In this document: positions 52,143 to 62,578 of the stretch, in pieces
How the letters are laid out: the number at the start of each line of letters is the position of its first letter
How positions within the stretch are numbered: position 1 is the stretch's first letter
NCBI GenBank assembly: GCA_963707665.1
Contig: CAVPQU010000005.1
Location: 1 to 64,000, forward strand
DNA length: 64,000 nt
Direction: 5' to 3'
DNA from: DATJCV01 sp963707665
Lineage (GTDB): Bacteria > Pseudomonadota > Gammaproteobacteria > Burkholderiales > Burkholderiaceae_D
Program-made: the position numbers and the translations under genes
The notes under the pieces: model-generated
Databases searched by the model: none
The model's input: the letters and a program-made list of their open reading frames with translations, nothing else
Told to the model about the DNA's origin: nothing

Positions 52143-54322
52143 ATGGTGACCACTCTCAACACCGCTGCCAGCCTGCCCGAGGCCATGTCTGCCGCCCAGC
52201 GCGCCGAGCTGCTGCGTTCGCTGGTATCGCTGGCGTCGGCTGCCGCCAATTCGCAACTGGAAGCGTATGCGCCGCGTTTGGCTGCGGCCTTGCTGTTGCA
52301 GTCCGAACAGAGCGCCGACAGCAAAGCAGCCAATCTCAGTTTCAATGCTGCCAACCTGCTGAAGAAAAACGCTTATCCGTTTTATTTCCTGGTGTCCGGC
52401 CGCCTATTGGCGGTTTTGCAGCAAGCCATGCGTAGCCTCGACCATGCCGCCGCCGGCAAGCGTGATCACGATGGCAATTTGTCACTGGTCCCATATGAAG
52501 AAATCGAAAGCCGGGTGTTGCTGGGCAATCTGTGCCGCCCGCTCGCCGAAAAGCATGCCGGACAGTTGAATGCGCTGGGTATGCGGCTGGCATTCCTGAC
52601 CGGGCGCGAGGAAATGGCGCCGGCTGAACATCCGTTTCGACCCGAACTATTTGTGCAGGCGATCGATGAAGCCTGGCGCGAATTCAATCCCGACCAGGAT
52701 TCACATGCACTGCTATTGCCCTTGCTGGGGCTCGATCTGCTGCCGGACCTCGAGCCGATTCTGAAGGGCGTGAACGATGCGCTGATTGCGAAGGGGATCT
52801 TGCCGCAGCTGCCCAGTTCCTTCCAGATCCGCAAGACGGCCGCGAACCGGGAAACGCCGCGTGCCGTCAGCAGCGATCCCGCGCTGTTGCAGCAATTGCG
52901 CAGTCTGCTGAGCGCGCCCGGCAGCCTGTCTGCTGGCGCGCCGCTTGCAGCGCAGGCACCTGCGGTCGGCGCCGGCCAGGCGATGAATTCGTTGCCGATG
53001 GCTCGTCCGCAATTATTTGATTATCTGGCTGGCTTACAGAAAGCCATGTTCGAGCGTCATGTTGCCGATGACGGCACTGGCACGGCGCCCGGCACAGCAG
53101 TGCTGGGCAACATCAAGCGGCAGACGCCGCCGGGAGCGCTGTCCGCAGTCGACGAAAACACCATCGATCTGCTGGGCACCGTGTTCGATGTGATTTTCCG
53201 CGATCAGCATATCGCTCCCGAGATCAAGTCGCTGATCGGGTTCCTGCAGGTGCCGGTGCTGAAGGCGGCCCTGCTGGACCAGGAGTTTTTCTTCGACCAT
53301 GCCCATCCGGCGCGCCGCATGATCGATGTGCTGGCGAAAGCCAGTGTCGGCTGGGACGAAAAGAGGGCGCGCGCGACCCGCTGTTCCAGGCGTTGAAACG
53401 CAACGTCGAGCGGGTGCAGCGCGAGTTTGATCAGCAGGTGTCGGTGTTTTCCGACGTCGTCTCCGATCTCGAAGCGTTTATCCGCGATGACGAGGCTGCC
53501 GAGGTGGGCGGCCTGGCAGCGCCGATCGACAGCGCCTTGCGCCAGGAAAAACTGGGCCAGGCCAAGCGGGCGGCGCAAACCGAAGTGGCGCTGCGCATCG
53601 GCAGTGGGGAAGTGGTGGCGTTTGTCGAAACTTTCCTCGAAAACCGCTGGGTACCGGTGCTGACCATCGCCTATGCGCGGGCGGAATCCCAGCCGCAGGC
53701 GGTCAGCAGCGCTCTCAAGACGATGGACGACCTGATCTGGAGCGTGAAGCCGAAGATCACGCTCGAACAGCGCAAGGAATTGATCGCCAAACTGCCGTCG
53801 ATGCTGGCGATGCTGAACAAGTGGCTGAATCTGGTCGAATGGGATGATTCCGACCGCCTGCAATTTTTTGCCGAACTGGCCGAGTGCCACGCCTCGATCG
53901 TGCGCGCGCCGGTCAACTTGTCGCCCGAGCGGCAACTGGAATTGGCGCTCGAAGTGGCGCAAAAGGCGGCTGAACGGCGCCTGGAGAAACAGGCGAATGC
54001 AAAACCCGAACCGCCGCCCGACGAATTCGTGGAACAGCTGGCACAGCTGCACACCGGCATGTGGCTGGAGTTTGCCCAAGCAGACGGCAGCCGGAAGAAG
54101 GTCAAGCTGGCGTGGGTCAGCCCGATGCGCAGCCTTTACATCTTTACTACGCGCGACCGCCAGGAATCATTTTCGATTTCCGATCTGGACCTGGCGCAGG
54201 CGTTCCGGGAACACAGTGCCAGCGTGGTACCGCTGGCGGGGCTGTTGGATCGTGCCTTGACCCAGGCGCTGGAAGATATGGGTGCCAATGATGCGCAGCA
54301 CACGGCGGCCGCGCTGGCTTAG
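52143..54322 (+). CDS. DUF1631 family protein (one -1 frameshift)
   Basis: 726 residues after adding one base near 53365, inside a GGGCGCGCGCG run. ATG 52143 with GGAG upstream is preferred over TTG 52128. Mostly helical. The first part contains LSLVPYEEIESRVLLGNLCR, the second GTVFDVIFRDQHIAPEIKSL and LLDQEFFFDHAHPARRMIDV, which are DUF1631 family blocks. The last 100 residues (MWLEFAQADGSRKKVKLAWV, then YIFTTRDRQESFSISDLDLA) look like a PilZ-type beta barrel, so c-di-GMP binding is possible, though the RxxxR motif is not obvious. Some relatives are mislabelled thymidine phosphorylase. Convergent with prmC (4-bp overlap of ends). Confidence 0.8.
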
Positions 54323-55158
54323 GCGGCCGGCGCGTCCTGACCCAGCACTCCGCCGCTGACCCGCTCGATGCCGGCCAGGTCGCGCCAGCTCTGAATCTGC
54401 TGCCAGCCGGCCGCGGCAAATAAATCCCGTACTGCAGATGCTTGATCGTAGCCGTGCTCGACCAGCAGCATCCCGTGCGGCGCCAGATGCGCGGCGGCGC
54501 CGCCGATGATGATGCGCAGCGCGCTCAGGCCGTCGGCATGGTCGGTCAGCGCGCCGAGCGGCTCGAAACGCAGATCGCCCTGTGCCAGGTGGACATCGCC
54601 GGCGACGATGTAGGGCGGGTTGGCGACGATCAGATCGAAGCGTTGGTTCTGCAGCGCGCCAAACCAGTCGCTGTGCAGAAAATGAATCTCCACCCGATGG
54701 CGTGCGGCATTGCGCTGCGCCACTGCGAGCGCGGCGGCGCTGAGGTCAAGTGCCGTCACGGCGAGGTCGGGCCGCGCGTGCGCCAGCGCCACTGCGATGG
54801 CGCCCGAGCCGGTCCCCAGGTCCAGAATGCGGCTGCGCGGTGCGGCGTGCTGCAAGGCCAGTTCCACCAGCAATTCCGTTTCCGGGCGCGGGATCAGCAC
54901 GTCGGGCGTCACCTCGAACGAGAGGCCGTAGAATTCGCGCGCGCCCACCAGGTAGGCGATTGGCTCGCCATCGCGGCGGCGCTGCACCAGCGTCGACAGA
55001 TGGCGCGCCTCGTCCGCGCTCAAGGCCCGTTCGGACTGGGTAATCAGCTGTACCCGCGTCAGCTGCAACACATGGCCGAGCAGGATGCGGGTTTCCAGCG
55101 CGTCGAGCGGTGGATTTTTCAGCAGCGAGTCGATGCGGCTGCCGGCGGCAATCAGCAT
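54319..55158 (-). CDS. prmC: PrmC (HemK), release-factor glutamine methyltransferase
   Basis: 279-residue enzyme that methylates the GGQ glutamine of release factors, including PrfA encoded nearby. SAM-binding ILDLGTGSGAIAVALA and catalytic IVANPPYIVAGD (NPPY motif) are intact. The N-terminal helical domain is normal. It belongs to the hemA-prfA-prmC set, with dsbB inserted between prfA and prmC, and copy F of the 63-bp element lies directly upstream. Confidence 0.96.
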   Translation of the reverse strand: MLIAAGSRIDSLLKNPPLDALETRILLGHVLQLTRVQLITQSERALSADEARHLSTLVQRRRDGEPIAYLVGAREFYGLSFEVTPDVLIPRPETELLVELALQHAAPRSRILDLGTGSGAIAVALAHARPDLAVTALDLSAAALAVAQRNAARHRVEIHFLHSDWFGALQNQRFDLIVANPPYIVAGDVHLAQGDLRFEPLGALTDHADGLSALRIIIGGAAAHLAPHGMLLVEHGYDQASAVRDLFAAAGWQQIQSWRDLAGIERVSGGVLGQDAPAA

Positions 55159-55217
55159 GGCGCCAGTGTCAGATGGCCGGACATGACATATAGGCGTGGT
55201 TGCGCACCATATTGATT

Positions 55218-55280
55218 CATATACTCCACATGGTTACGTCAAATTACGGGCGTAAAATGGCTGTTTGGCTAGCATACTCC
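55218..55280 (+). repeat. 63-bp paired ATACTCC element, copy F
   Basis: TTCATATACTCC opens it (ATACTCC 55221-55227) and the second perfect box is 55274-55280, 53 bp apart. The centre TACGGGCGTAAAATGG is closest to copy D. It lies between the prmC start and the dsbB end, both minus-strand genes, so it is opposite to them. Confidence 0.88.
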
Positions 55281-55395
55281 GCTTTTATCTGGAAAGTGCT
55301 CAGGGCTGAGCGTATTTTTCTGCCGTGCCGCCGATCGTTGCGGGAACGACGGATAGGAAATGCGTCCCCGAACATGCCGCCCGACCAGACGCGGC

Positions 55396-55878
55396 TCAGC
55401 GGCGGCGGCGGAAGAACAGCGTGCCCAGCACGATCGCAAAAATGACGAACCAGACCAAAGACCACTGCGGAATCGACAGGCCGAAAATCGGCGCATAGCC
55501 GGCGCTGCACAGGCCGTCGGCCTTGAACAGGAAAGGCAGCAGATTGGCAGTCGGGAACGTGTTGAGCGAGGTTTCCAGCGGATCGATGCCGCATGACACC
55601 GTCGGGTGCGCCTGTATCCACATATGCCAGCCGGCGACGCCGGCGCCACCCAGTGCGGTCAAGAGGCCAAGTCCGGCGCCGGCCTTGGCGGCGCTGCCCT
55701 TGCCGGGCAGCAGCGCAAACACCAGGCAGATCAGGGCGATGGCGGCAAACAGGTAGCGCTGAATGATGCACAAGGGGCAGGGCAGCATGCGCTCGACGTG
55801 CTGCAGGTAGAGCGCCACGCCCAGCAGCGCCAGTGAGATCAGGGCCACGACGAGCAGGGCAGGCTTGGAAGTTTTCAT
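55396..55878 (-). CDS. dsbB: DsbB family disulfide bond formation protein
   Basis: 160 residues from ATG 55878 (MKTSKPALLVVALISLALLG); the frame upstream of that lies over prfA. Four membrane helices. The redox pair CPLC follows the first helix (MLPCPLCIIQRYLF) and the second periplasmic loop has SCGIDP and DGLCSAG. It reoxidises DsbA with quinone. Its place between prfA and prmC is not the usual order. Confidence 0.94.
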   Translation of the reverse strand: MKTSKPALLVVALISLALLGVALYLQHVERMLPCPLCIIQRYLFAAIALICLVFALLPGKGSAAKAGAGLGLLTALGGAGVAGWHMWIQAHPTVSCGIDPLETSLNTFPTANLLPFLFKADGLCSAGYAPIFGLSIPQWSLVWFVIFAIVLGTLFFRRRR

Positions 55879-55924
55879 GATGAGCGTTTGGCCAAAAAGG
55901 GGTTGATCGGGTGGCTCGGTGTCA

Positions 55925-57007
55925 TCACAAGTGGTCGCCCAACGCCGCCAGCAAATCGGCCTGATGCTCGGCCGCCAGCGCATTGGTCAGTTCTTCCAGG
56001 TCGCCATCCATGATGAAATCGAGTTTGTACAAGGTCAGGTTGATGCGGTGATCGGTCATCCGGCCTTGCGGGAAATTATAGGTGCGAATCCGTTCGCTGC
56101 GGTCGCCGGAGCCGATCAGCGACTTGCGGGTGGCCGCCTCCTTCGACTGCTGCTCGCGCAGCTGCACGTCCTTGATGCGCGCCGCCAGCACTTTCATCGC
56201 CTGCGCCTTGTTCTTGTGCTGGCTGCGGTCGTCCTGGCATTCGACCACGATGCCGGTCGGCAGGTGGGTGATGCGCACCGCCGAATCGGTCTTGTTGATG
56301 TGCTGGCCGCCGGCGCCCGACGCGCGGTAGGTGTCGATGCGGATTTCGGACGGATTGATGTCGACGTCGCCGACTTCGTCGGCTTCCGGCATCACGGCCA
56401 CGGTGCAGGCCGAGGTGTGGATGCGGCCCTGGGTTTCGGTGGCCGGCACCCGCTGCACCCGGTGGCCGCCCGATTCGAATTTCAACTTGGAATAGGCGCC
56501 GGCGCCGGCGATGCGCACGATGACTTCCTTGTAGCCGCCGATTTCCGACGCCGATTCCGACACCATCTCGACCTGCCAGCGCTGGCGTTCGGCAAAGCGC
56601 GTGTACATGCGCAACAGGTCGCCGGCGAACAGCGCCGATTCGTCGCCGCCGGTGCCGGCGCGGATTTCCAGGAAGATGTTGCGCTCGTCGTTGGGGTCTT
56701 TCGGCAGCAGCATTTTCTGCAGATCGAGTTCCAGCTGCGCCATGCGTTCATGGGTGGTGTCGATTTCGTCCTGCGCAAATTCCTTCATCTCGGGGTCGGC
56801 CAGCATTTCCTGCGCCGCCTGCAGATCGGTCGCGGCGCGCGTGTAGCTGCCGTACAGCGCGACCAGCGGCTCCAGCTCGGCGTGCTCGCGCGTCAGCTTG
56901 CGATAGTTGTCCATGCTGGCGGTGATGTCCGGCTGCATCAGCAGGCTGTTGAGCTCCTCCAGTCGATGCGTCAGTTGATCGAGCTTGGCAAGCATGGAAG
57001 GTTTCAT
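55925..57007 (-). CDS. prfA: Peptide chain release factor 1
   Basis: 360-residue RF1 that terminates translation at UAA/UAG. The GGQ loop is in RASGAGGQHINKTDSAVRIT. Codon recognition by the P-x-T type motif is in RVQRVPATETQGRIHTSA. The start is ATG 57007 (MKPSMLAKLDQL), and 57016 is also possible. Downstream of hemA. Confidence 0.97.
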   Translation of the reverse strand: MKPSMLAKLDQLTHRLEELNSLLMQPDITASMDNYRKLTREHAELEPLVALYGSYTRAATDLQAAQEMLADPEMKEFAQDEIDTTHERMAQLELDLQKMLLPKDPNDERNIFLEIRAGTGGDESALFAGDLLRMYTRFAERQRWQVEMVSESASEIGGYKEVIVRIAGAGAYSKLKFESGGHRVQRVPATETQGRIHTSACTVAVMPEADEVGDVDINPSEIRIDTYRASGAGGQHINKTDSAVRITHLPTGIVVECQDDRSQHKNKAQAMKVLAARIKDVQLREQQSKEAATRKSLIGSGDRSERIRTYNFPQGRMTDHRINLTLYKLDFIMDGDLEELTNALAAEHQADLLAALGDHL

Positions 57008-57100
57008 CGGCGGCAAATTCAGAGAAAAATCAGGCGCAAGGCATGCGCGGCGGAGGGCTGGAGCCGGATGGCTCCAGGGGCAGGCAGTGCTGGACTGCCG

Positions 57101-58390
57101 CTAACGCCGGGTGCGAAACAGTTGCGGCAGCAAGGCCGCCAGCCGCGCGCGTTCATCGCCATGCGCATGGTGCAGCGCTTGCTGCGGACCATGCAGGAAC
57201 TTGGCGGTCAGCCCTTTCGACAGCGCTTCCAGCACCGCCTCGGCATCGCCGCCGCGCGCCAGCATGCGGCGCGCGCGTTCCAGCTCCAGCATGCGGATTT
57301 GTTCCGAGGAGTCATGCAGATCCTGGATCACCGGCACCACGGCGCGCGTGTCGAGCCAGTGCATGAACGACTGCACCCGGGTTTCGATGATGACTTCGGC
57401 TTGCGCCACCGCGCTCTGGCGCTGTTCGAGGCCGGTTTGCACCGCCGAGCCGAGATCGTCCACGGTATACAGGAAGACGTCGTTGAGGCGGCCGATCTCG
57501 GCTTCGATGTCGCGCGGCACCGCCAGGTCGACCATGAAGATCGGCTTGTGGCGACGCTGCTTGATGGCGCGCTCCACCATGCCGAGGCCGATGATCGGCA
57601 AGGTCGAGGCGGTGCACGACACCACGATGTCGAAACTGGCCAGTTGCTCCGGCAGGCTGGCCAGCCGCATCGCGCGGCCGTTGAAGCGATGCGCCAGCGC
57701 CGCGCCGCGTTCCAGCGTGCGGTTGGCGATGGTCAGGCTGTTCGGGGTTTGCGCGGCGAAGTGCGTGGCGCACAATTCGATCATTTCGCCGGCGCCGATG
57801 AACAGCACGTTTTGTTCGGAAATCGTATCGAAAATGCGCTGTGCCAGCTTGACCGCGGCGGCGGCCATCGACACGCTGTGGGCGCCGATTTCAGTGCTGC
57901 TGCGGATTTCCTTGGCCACCGAGAAGCTGCGCTGGAACAACTGGTGCAGGTAGGTGCCAAGGCCGCCGGCGGCATCCGCCTGGCGTACCGCGTCTTTCAT
58001 CTGGCCCAGGATCTGCGGCTCGCCCAGCACCATCGAATCGAGACCGGAGGCGACCCGGAATGCGTGCCGCACCGCATTGTCGTGCGGTAGGGTGTACAGG
58101 TACGGGCGCAATTCCGAATAGGGCACTTGATGATAATCGGCCAGGAAATGCGCAGTCGAATCGATGGCTGCATCAATCCCGCTCGGCAAGGCACTGGCGG
58201 CGTACAGTTCAGTGCGGTTGCAGGTCGACAGGACCGCCGCTTCGTCGGACAGGCGGGCATCGCCGCTGCGGCCAAACCAGGTACGCGCCGCCGCCACCGC
58301 CTGACCGATCTGGTCAGCCGGGAAAGCCACCCGTTCGCGCAAGGCGACCGGTGCGGTGGTGTGGTTGAGCCCGACGGCGAGCAAGTGCAT
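57101..58390 (-). CDS. hemA: Glutamyl-tRNA reductase
   Basis: 429-residue first enzyme of C5 haem synthesis. ATG 58390 gives MHLLAVGLNHTTAPVALRER, the family start. The catalytic Cys is in VLSTCNRTELYA, the NADPH domain has FIGAGEMIELCATHFA, and the dimerisation helices follow. First gene of the hemA-prfA group. Confidence 0.97.
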   Translation of the reverse strand: MHLLAVGLNHTTAPVALRERVAFPADQIGQAVAAARTWFGRSGDARLSDEAAVLSTCNRTELYAASALPSGIDAAIDSTAHFLADYHQVPYSELRPYLYTLPHDNAVRHAFRVASGLDSMVLGEPQILGQMKDAVRQADAAGGLGTYLHQLFQRSFSVAKEIRSSTEIGAHSVSMAAAAVKLAQRIFDTISEQNVLFIGAGEMIELCATHFAAQTPNSLTIANRTLERGAALAHRFNGRAMRLASLPEQLASFDIVVSCTASTLPIIGLGMVERAIKQRRHKPIFMVDLAVPRDIEAEIGRLNDVFLYTVDDLGSAVQTGLEQRQSAVAQAEVIIETRVQSFMHWLDTRAVVPVIQDLHDSSEQIRMLELERARRMLARGGDAEAVLEALSKGLTAKFLHGPQQALHHAHGDERARLAALLPQLFRTRR

Positions 58391-58459
58391 GGGGCATGAA
58401 CAAGGGAATGGCGACACCGTATTATAGCCGCTTGCCGGGGCGCATAAACCTGCGGCGAG

Positions 58460-60867
58460 TCAGGCCCCAGGCCGATTCGACGTCTCTTGTTGTCCCTTCA
58501 GCAAGGGCAGCGTGATGCGGAAAGTGGTGCCATGCCCGGGTTGGCTGTCGAACGTGACATGGCCGCCATGGCGCTCGACCACGGTCTTGACAAATACCAA
58601 TCCCAAGCCGATGCCGTCATGCCGCGGCTGTCCGGGTGCGGTGATGCGCTGGAAGCGCTGGAACAGCCGGGCCTGGTCGGCCGGCGCAATGCCATAGCCC
58701 TGGTCGCTGATGCTGCAGGTGATTTGTGGCGTCGGCGTGCCCGCCAGCCGACCGATCGAGCAATGAATGCGGGTTGCAGCCGGGCTGTAGTTGATCGCAT
58801 TCGAGATCAGGTTGATCAGCGCCCGCGTCATCAGTGCCCGGTCCACCCGCACCGGCATCTCCTCCCGGCAGAACTCGGTCTCCAGCCGCACCTCGCGGCT
58901 TTTGGCCAGGGTCCACATTTCATCGGTCGCATCCAGCAGCAGGTCCTGGAAATCGACTTCTTCCAGTCGGTATTCCTGCGATTCGGCGCGTGCCAGCTGG
59001 ACGAAATTGTCGGCCAATCCAAGCGTCTTGCGCGCCGCCTTTTCGATGCGGCTGAAAAATTCCTGCTGCGGCAAGGCCGACCCCGCTTCGCTCTGCAATT
59101 CCAGCAAGGCCAGGATCGAGGCTTGCGGCGCGCGCATGTCGTGCGACAGGAAGCGCAGGGTTTCGTCGCGGCTGCGTTCGGCGGCGCGGATGTTGGAAAT
59201 GTCGATCAGGTTGACGATCCAGCCAATCAGCAGACCGGCGGCAGAGTAGCAGGGCGCGCTTTTCAGCAACAGGTCGCGACCGTTGCGGTCTTGCGCGGCG
59301 ACACCGTTGACCAGCGCGCTCACCTGCCGCAGATCCAACAAGTCGGCCCACTCGACCGTCAGGTTGGCACGCTGGTCGATTGCTTGCGGCGCCGAGAGCG
59401 CGGCGTACAGCCGCTGCAGCAGCGCCGGTTTCGTCCGTCGTCAGGCCCAGCGTGGCCAGATAGGTGCGCGCATGGCGGTTGCTCAGCAGCACCTGGCCGT
59501 CGGGCGCGGTGATCAGCACCGCATCGGGGAAGCTGTTCAGGCTGTCGGACACGAACTGGCGCAAGTCGCGCACGCGCCGCGCGGCACTGGTCATGGCGCG
59601 GATGCGCTGCTCCAGCAAGTCGGCCAGCGGCTCGGCGCTCTCGATGGCAGCCGCCTCCGGCAGCAGGTGCGGCTCCTGGTCGAGCCGCATGAATTCCTGG
59701 CCCAGATAGGAAATCGCGGTTTCCAGCCGGCGCCAGCTCCACAGCGGGATAGGACAGTACCAGGGCCGTCAAGGCGGCGCCCGGCGCCAGCCAGATTCCC
59801 GCGCGCAAGGCGAGGCAACTGGCAACCAGCGTCAGCAGCAGCAGGCCGGCGGTGCTCAGCAAGGACTGGCGCGGCGAAAAAAACAGATAGCCGAACAGCG
59901 CCAGAAATACCGGCAGCGCACAAAACAGCGCGGTTTGCCACGGCGCCGCCAGCGCAATCGATTTGCCCTCCAGCAGGCTGGCGAGGATATTGGCATTGAT
60001 TTCGATGCCGGCCATGGCGCCGTTCAAGCCCGATACCGGAGTCGGGTAGGAATCGGCCATGCCGAGGGCGGTGGCGCCGACCAGGACGTATTTGCCGGCC
60101 AGGAATTGCGGCGGCACTTCGCCGCGTAACACCGCAACGTAGGGCACGGACTGGAAATGGCCGCTGCCGCCGGCAAACGGGATGCGCAGCAGGGTGTCGG
60201 CGCTGCTGACGGTCGTCGTCGCCGCGGTCGGGTTGAATGCCGGTTCGCAATTGCCACCGGCCGGCAGTTGCAGATCCGCCGCCAGCGCCAGCGCAAAATG
60301 CGGCCACCAGACACCGTCGTGAAAGGTATGGGGCGCAAAGCTGCGCAGCACGCCGTCGCTGTCGAGTTGCAGGTTGATATGACCCAGGGCGCGTGCCGCG
60401 CACGCGAGTTCCGCGATCGGCGGCGTTATCGTGAGGCCGGCGCCGCGACTGGCGCCGGTCACCGGTAGTACGGTCAGGTGGTTGGCGGCCAGTGCTGCGG
60501 CCAGCGCGTGGTCGCCGGCGCGGTTGCCGTCAGCCGCCAGTTCCGGCTCGGACAGGATAACGTCGAGTCCGATTGCGCGCGGGGCGGCGGCGGCGATATT
60601 GTTCAGTAGCTTGGCATGCCGCGCCCGTGGCCATGGCCAGCGCCCCAGTTCGGCAATGCTGTAGTCGTCGATGGCGACGATGAGGATGTCATCGCGTGCC
60701 GGCCGGCCATTGGCCGATAGCAGCAGGTCGTATAGCGACTGGTCGATGCGGCCCAGGCCGTTTTGCCAGCCGAGACCGGCGGCCAGCAGCGTCAGCACGC
60801 AGGTCAGCAGCAGCCATTCGCGAAAAGCCAGCCGTTGGGCGAAACGCGACAGCCTGGGCAGGTTCAT
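58460..60867 (-). CDS. CHASE2-PAS sensor histidine kinase (two +1 frameshifts)
   Basis: 801 residues after removing extra bases near 59735 and 59425. The N-terminal helix is followed by a periplasmic CHASE2 sensor (ILIVAIDDYSIAELGRWPWP, GAMAGIEINANILASLLEGK), then three membrane helices, a PAS-like domain (FPDAVLITAPDGQVLLSNRH), the HisKA H-box (LRFLSHDMRAPQASILALLE) and HATPase motifs (ALINLISNAINYSP, GLGLVFVKTVVERHGG). The last of a three-gene minus-strand operon with the FecR protein and the response regulator, so it should phosphorylate the latter. Confidence 0.92.
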
Positions 60868-60887
60868 TGGGGGCGGCGCGGGCGGTG

Positions 60888-62549
60888 TCAGTTGCGGCCG
60901 CGCAGTGCGCGTTCACCAACGGCAAACGGCGCGCCGTCATGAATGATCCAGTGGTCGGTGACCACGAATGCTTGCGCCAGCGAGAATGGAGCGCTGCCGT
61001 CGCCTGCCGGCTGCGCTTGCACCCGCGCATAGTAGGTGCCGAACGCGGGCCGGCTCAGGCGAATTTCCGGGCGCTCGGTGGTGGCCGACAGCATCAGCCA
61101 GGTGAAAGCCGGGTCGCGTGCCACCTGCACCAGGAATTTCTGGCCCGGCACGCCGTCCCAGCGCAGCCACAGCTTGTCGGGCTCACTGCCGTCGACGAAG
61201 GGGGCGCCTTGCGCCGGTCGCACCTTCAGCGTGCCGGTCTTGCCATACGGCTGCTGTGTTCGCGTACCGTCGCGCACTACCACCGGCGCCACCTGCCAGT
61301 AATACTGGCCTGGCTCCAGCGTATTGCTGACATAGCGCGGCTGGTTCACTTCGACTTCATCGGCGATGCTACGGAAGGCCGGGTCGCGCGCGATACGTAG
61401 CCGATAGCTATCGGCATCGCGGCTGGTGCTCCAGCCCAGGGCCACGGGCATGCCGGCTGTTGCTGGCGGCGCCGCGCTGGCTGATAGTGCGAAGCGGCTG
61501 CCACGCGGCAATCCTTGCAGGCCTGACTTGTCGATGGCGGATATCTGTGCGAAGTAACTGCGGTTCGTCAACCCTTCGATGTTCAGACGGGGTTCGGCGC
61601 CGATGCTTTCGGCGACCACGTCCTGGCCCTCGCTGTCGGTCGCGATCTGCACCTGGTAGGCACTGGCGCCGGTTACCGGCACCAAGTCGAAGCGCACGCT
61701 TGCGCCGTCCGCCACCGGTGCGGCAGCCAGTTGCGGCGCCGGCAATAACTGGACCGCGGCGAGCGCGCGTTCCGCACCGACGATGGCGCCTTGTCCCTGA
61801 TGCAAGAGCACGCCGGACAAGGTGCCCGGCCGGCTCACCATGACGCTGCCGCTCAGTACCTCATGATTGACACGGCCATCCGCCAGTGCCACTCGGAAAT
61901 GGGTGCCGCGTACGCCGGTCACGCTTTGTGGCGACCGTACTTCAAAACGACCGCGGTTGAGATGCAAGGGCGCCACCCGTGTTTCGATCCGGCCGCGCAG
62001 GATGCTGACCTCGGTGCGCGGACTGTTGGTATAGCGGGCCATGCGCAGCCGGGAAAGCGCGATGCGGCTGTTGGACGGGATCGAAATGCGCGATTGATCG
62101 GTCAGCGCCAGCGTCAGGAAACTGTTGGCTCCGGTTTCCAGGCTGGCGCCTTCGCGCAGGACGCTGCCGGGGGCGATGCGCACCGCGCTGCCGTTGGCGT
62201 CGATGGCGGAAACACTGCCGGAAAAGGCGACGATCCGCGCTTCGTTGGGCTCGTCCGGCAGCAAGTCGGCCGGGATCGCGATGGCGGTGCCGATCGGGAT
62301 GCTGATGTCCTTGCTGATGCGATTCAGCTTGCCGAGCGCGACCCAGTTGCCGGAACGGGTGGTGAGTTGCTGTGCGATCGAGGAGAGGGTGTCGCCCGCC
62401 TGTGCGTAATAAATAACCTGGCCGTCGCCGATGCGGACGGTGCCCGGGGCGCCGCTATGGGCTATCGGTGGCGATGTTACGGGTTGCGCGATGCCGGTCT
62501 GGTATGTCAGCAGGCAATAGAAACCGAGCAATATGAGGATGATGCGCAT
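60888..62549 (-). CDS. LysM-FecR domain periplasmic protein
   Basis: 553 residues from ATG 62549 (MRIILILLGFYCLLTYQTGI, signal peptide). A LysM domain (about 43-90: IYYAQAGDTLSSIAQQLTTR), a FecR domain (about 105-260: GSVLREGASLETGANSFLTL and SVTGVRGTHFRVALADGRVN), then fibronectin-like strands to the end. No FecI-type sigma factor is near; instead it sits between a response regulator and a CHASE2 kinase. It probably binds peptidoglycan and feeds the CHASE2 sensor. The stop is 20 bp before the kinase start. Confidence 0.88.
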   Translation of the reverse strand: MRIILILLGFYCLLTYQTGIAQPVTSPPIAHSGAPGTVRIGDGQVIYYAQAGDTLSSIAQQLTTRSGNWVALGKLNRISKDISIPIGTAIAIPADLLPDEPNEARIVAFSGSVSAIDANGSAVRIAPGSVLREGASLETGANSFLTLALTDQSRISIPSNSRIALSRLRMARYTNSPRTEVSILRGRIETRVAPLHLNRGRFEVRSPQSVTGVRGTHFRVALADGRVNHEVLSGSVMVSRPGTLSGVLLHQGQGAIVGAERALAAVQLLPAPQLAAAPVADGASVRFDLVPVTGASAYQVQIATDSEGQDVVAESIGAEPRLNIEGLTNRSYFAQISAIDKSGLQGLPRGSRFALSASAAPPATAGMPVALGWSTSRDADSYRLRIARDPAFRSIADEVEVNQPRYVSNTLEPGQYYWQVAPVVVRDGTRTQQPYGKTGTLKVRPAQGAPFVDGSEPDKLWLRWDGVPGQKFLVQVARDPAFTWLMLSATTERPEIRLSRPAFGTYYARVQAQPAGDGSAPFSLAQAFVVTDHWIIHDGAPFAVGERALRGRN

Positions 62550-62578
62550 GCTTTTCTCCTGCGCACCCCGGGAAACCC

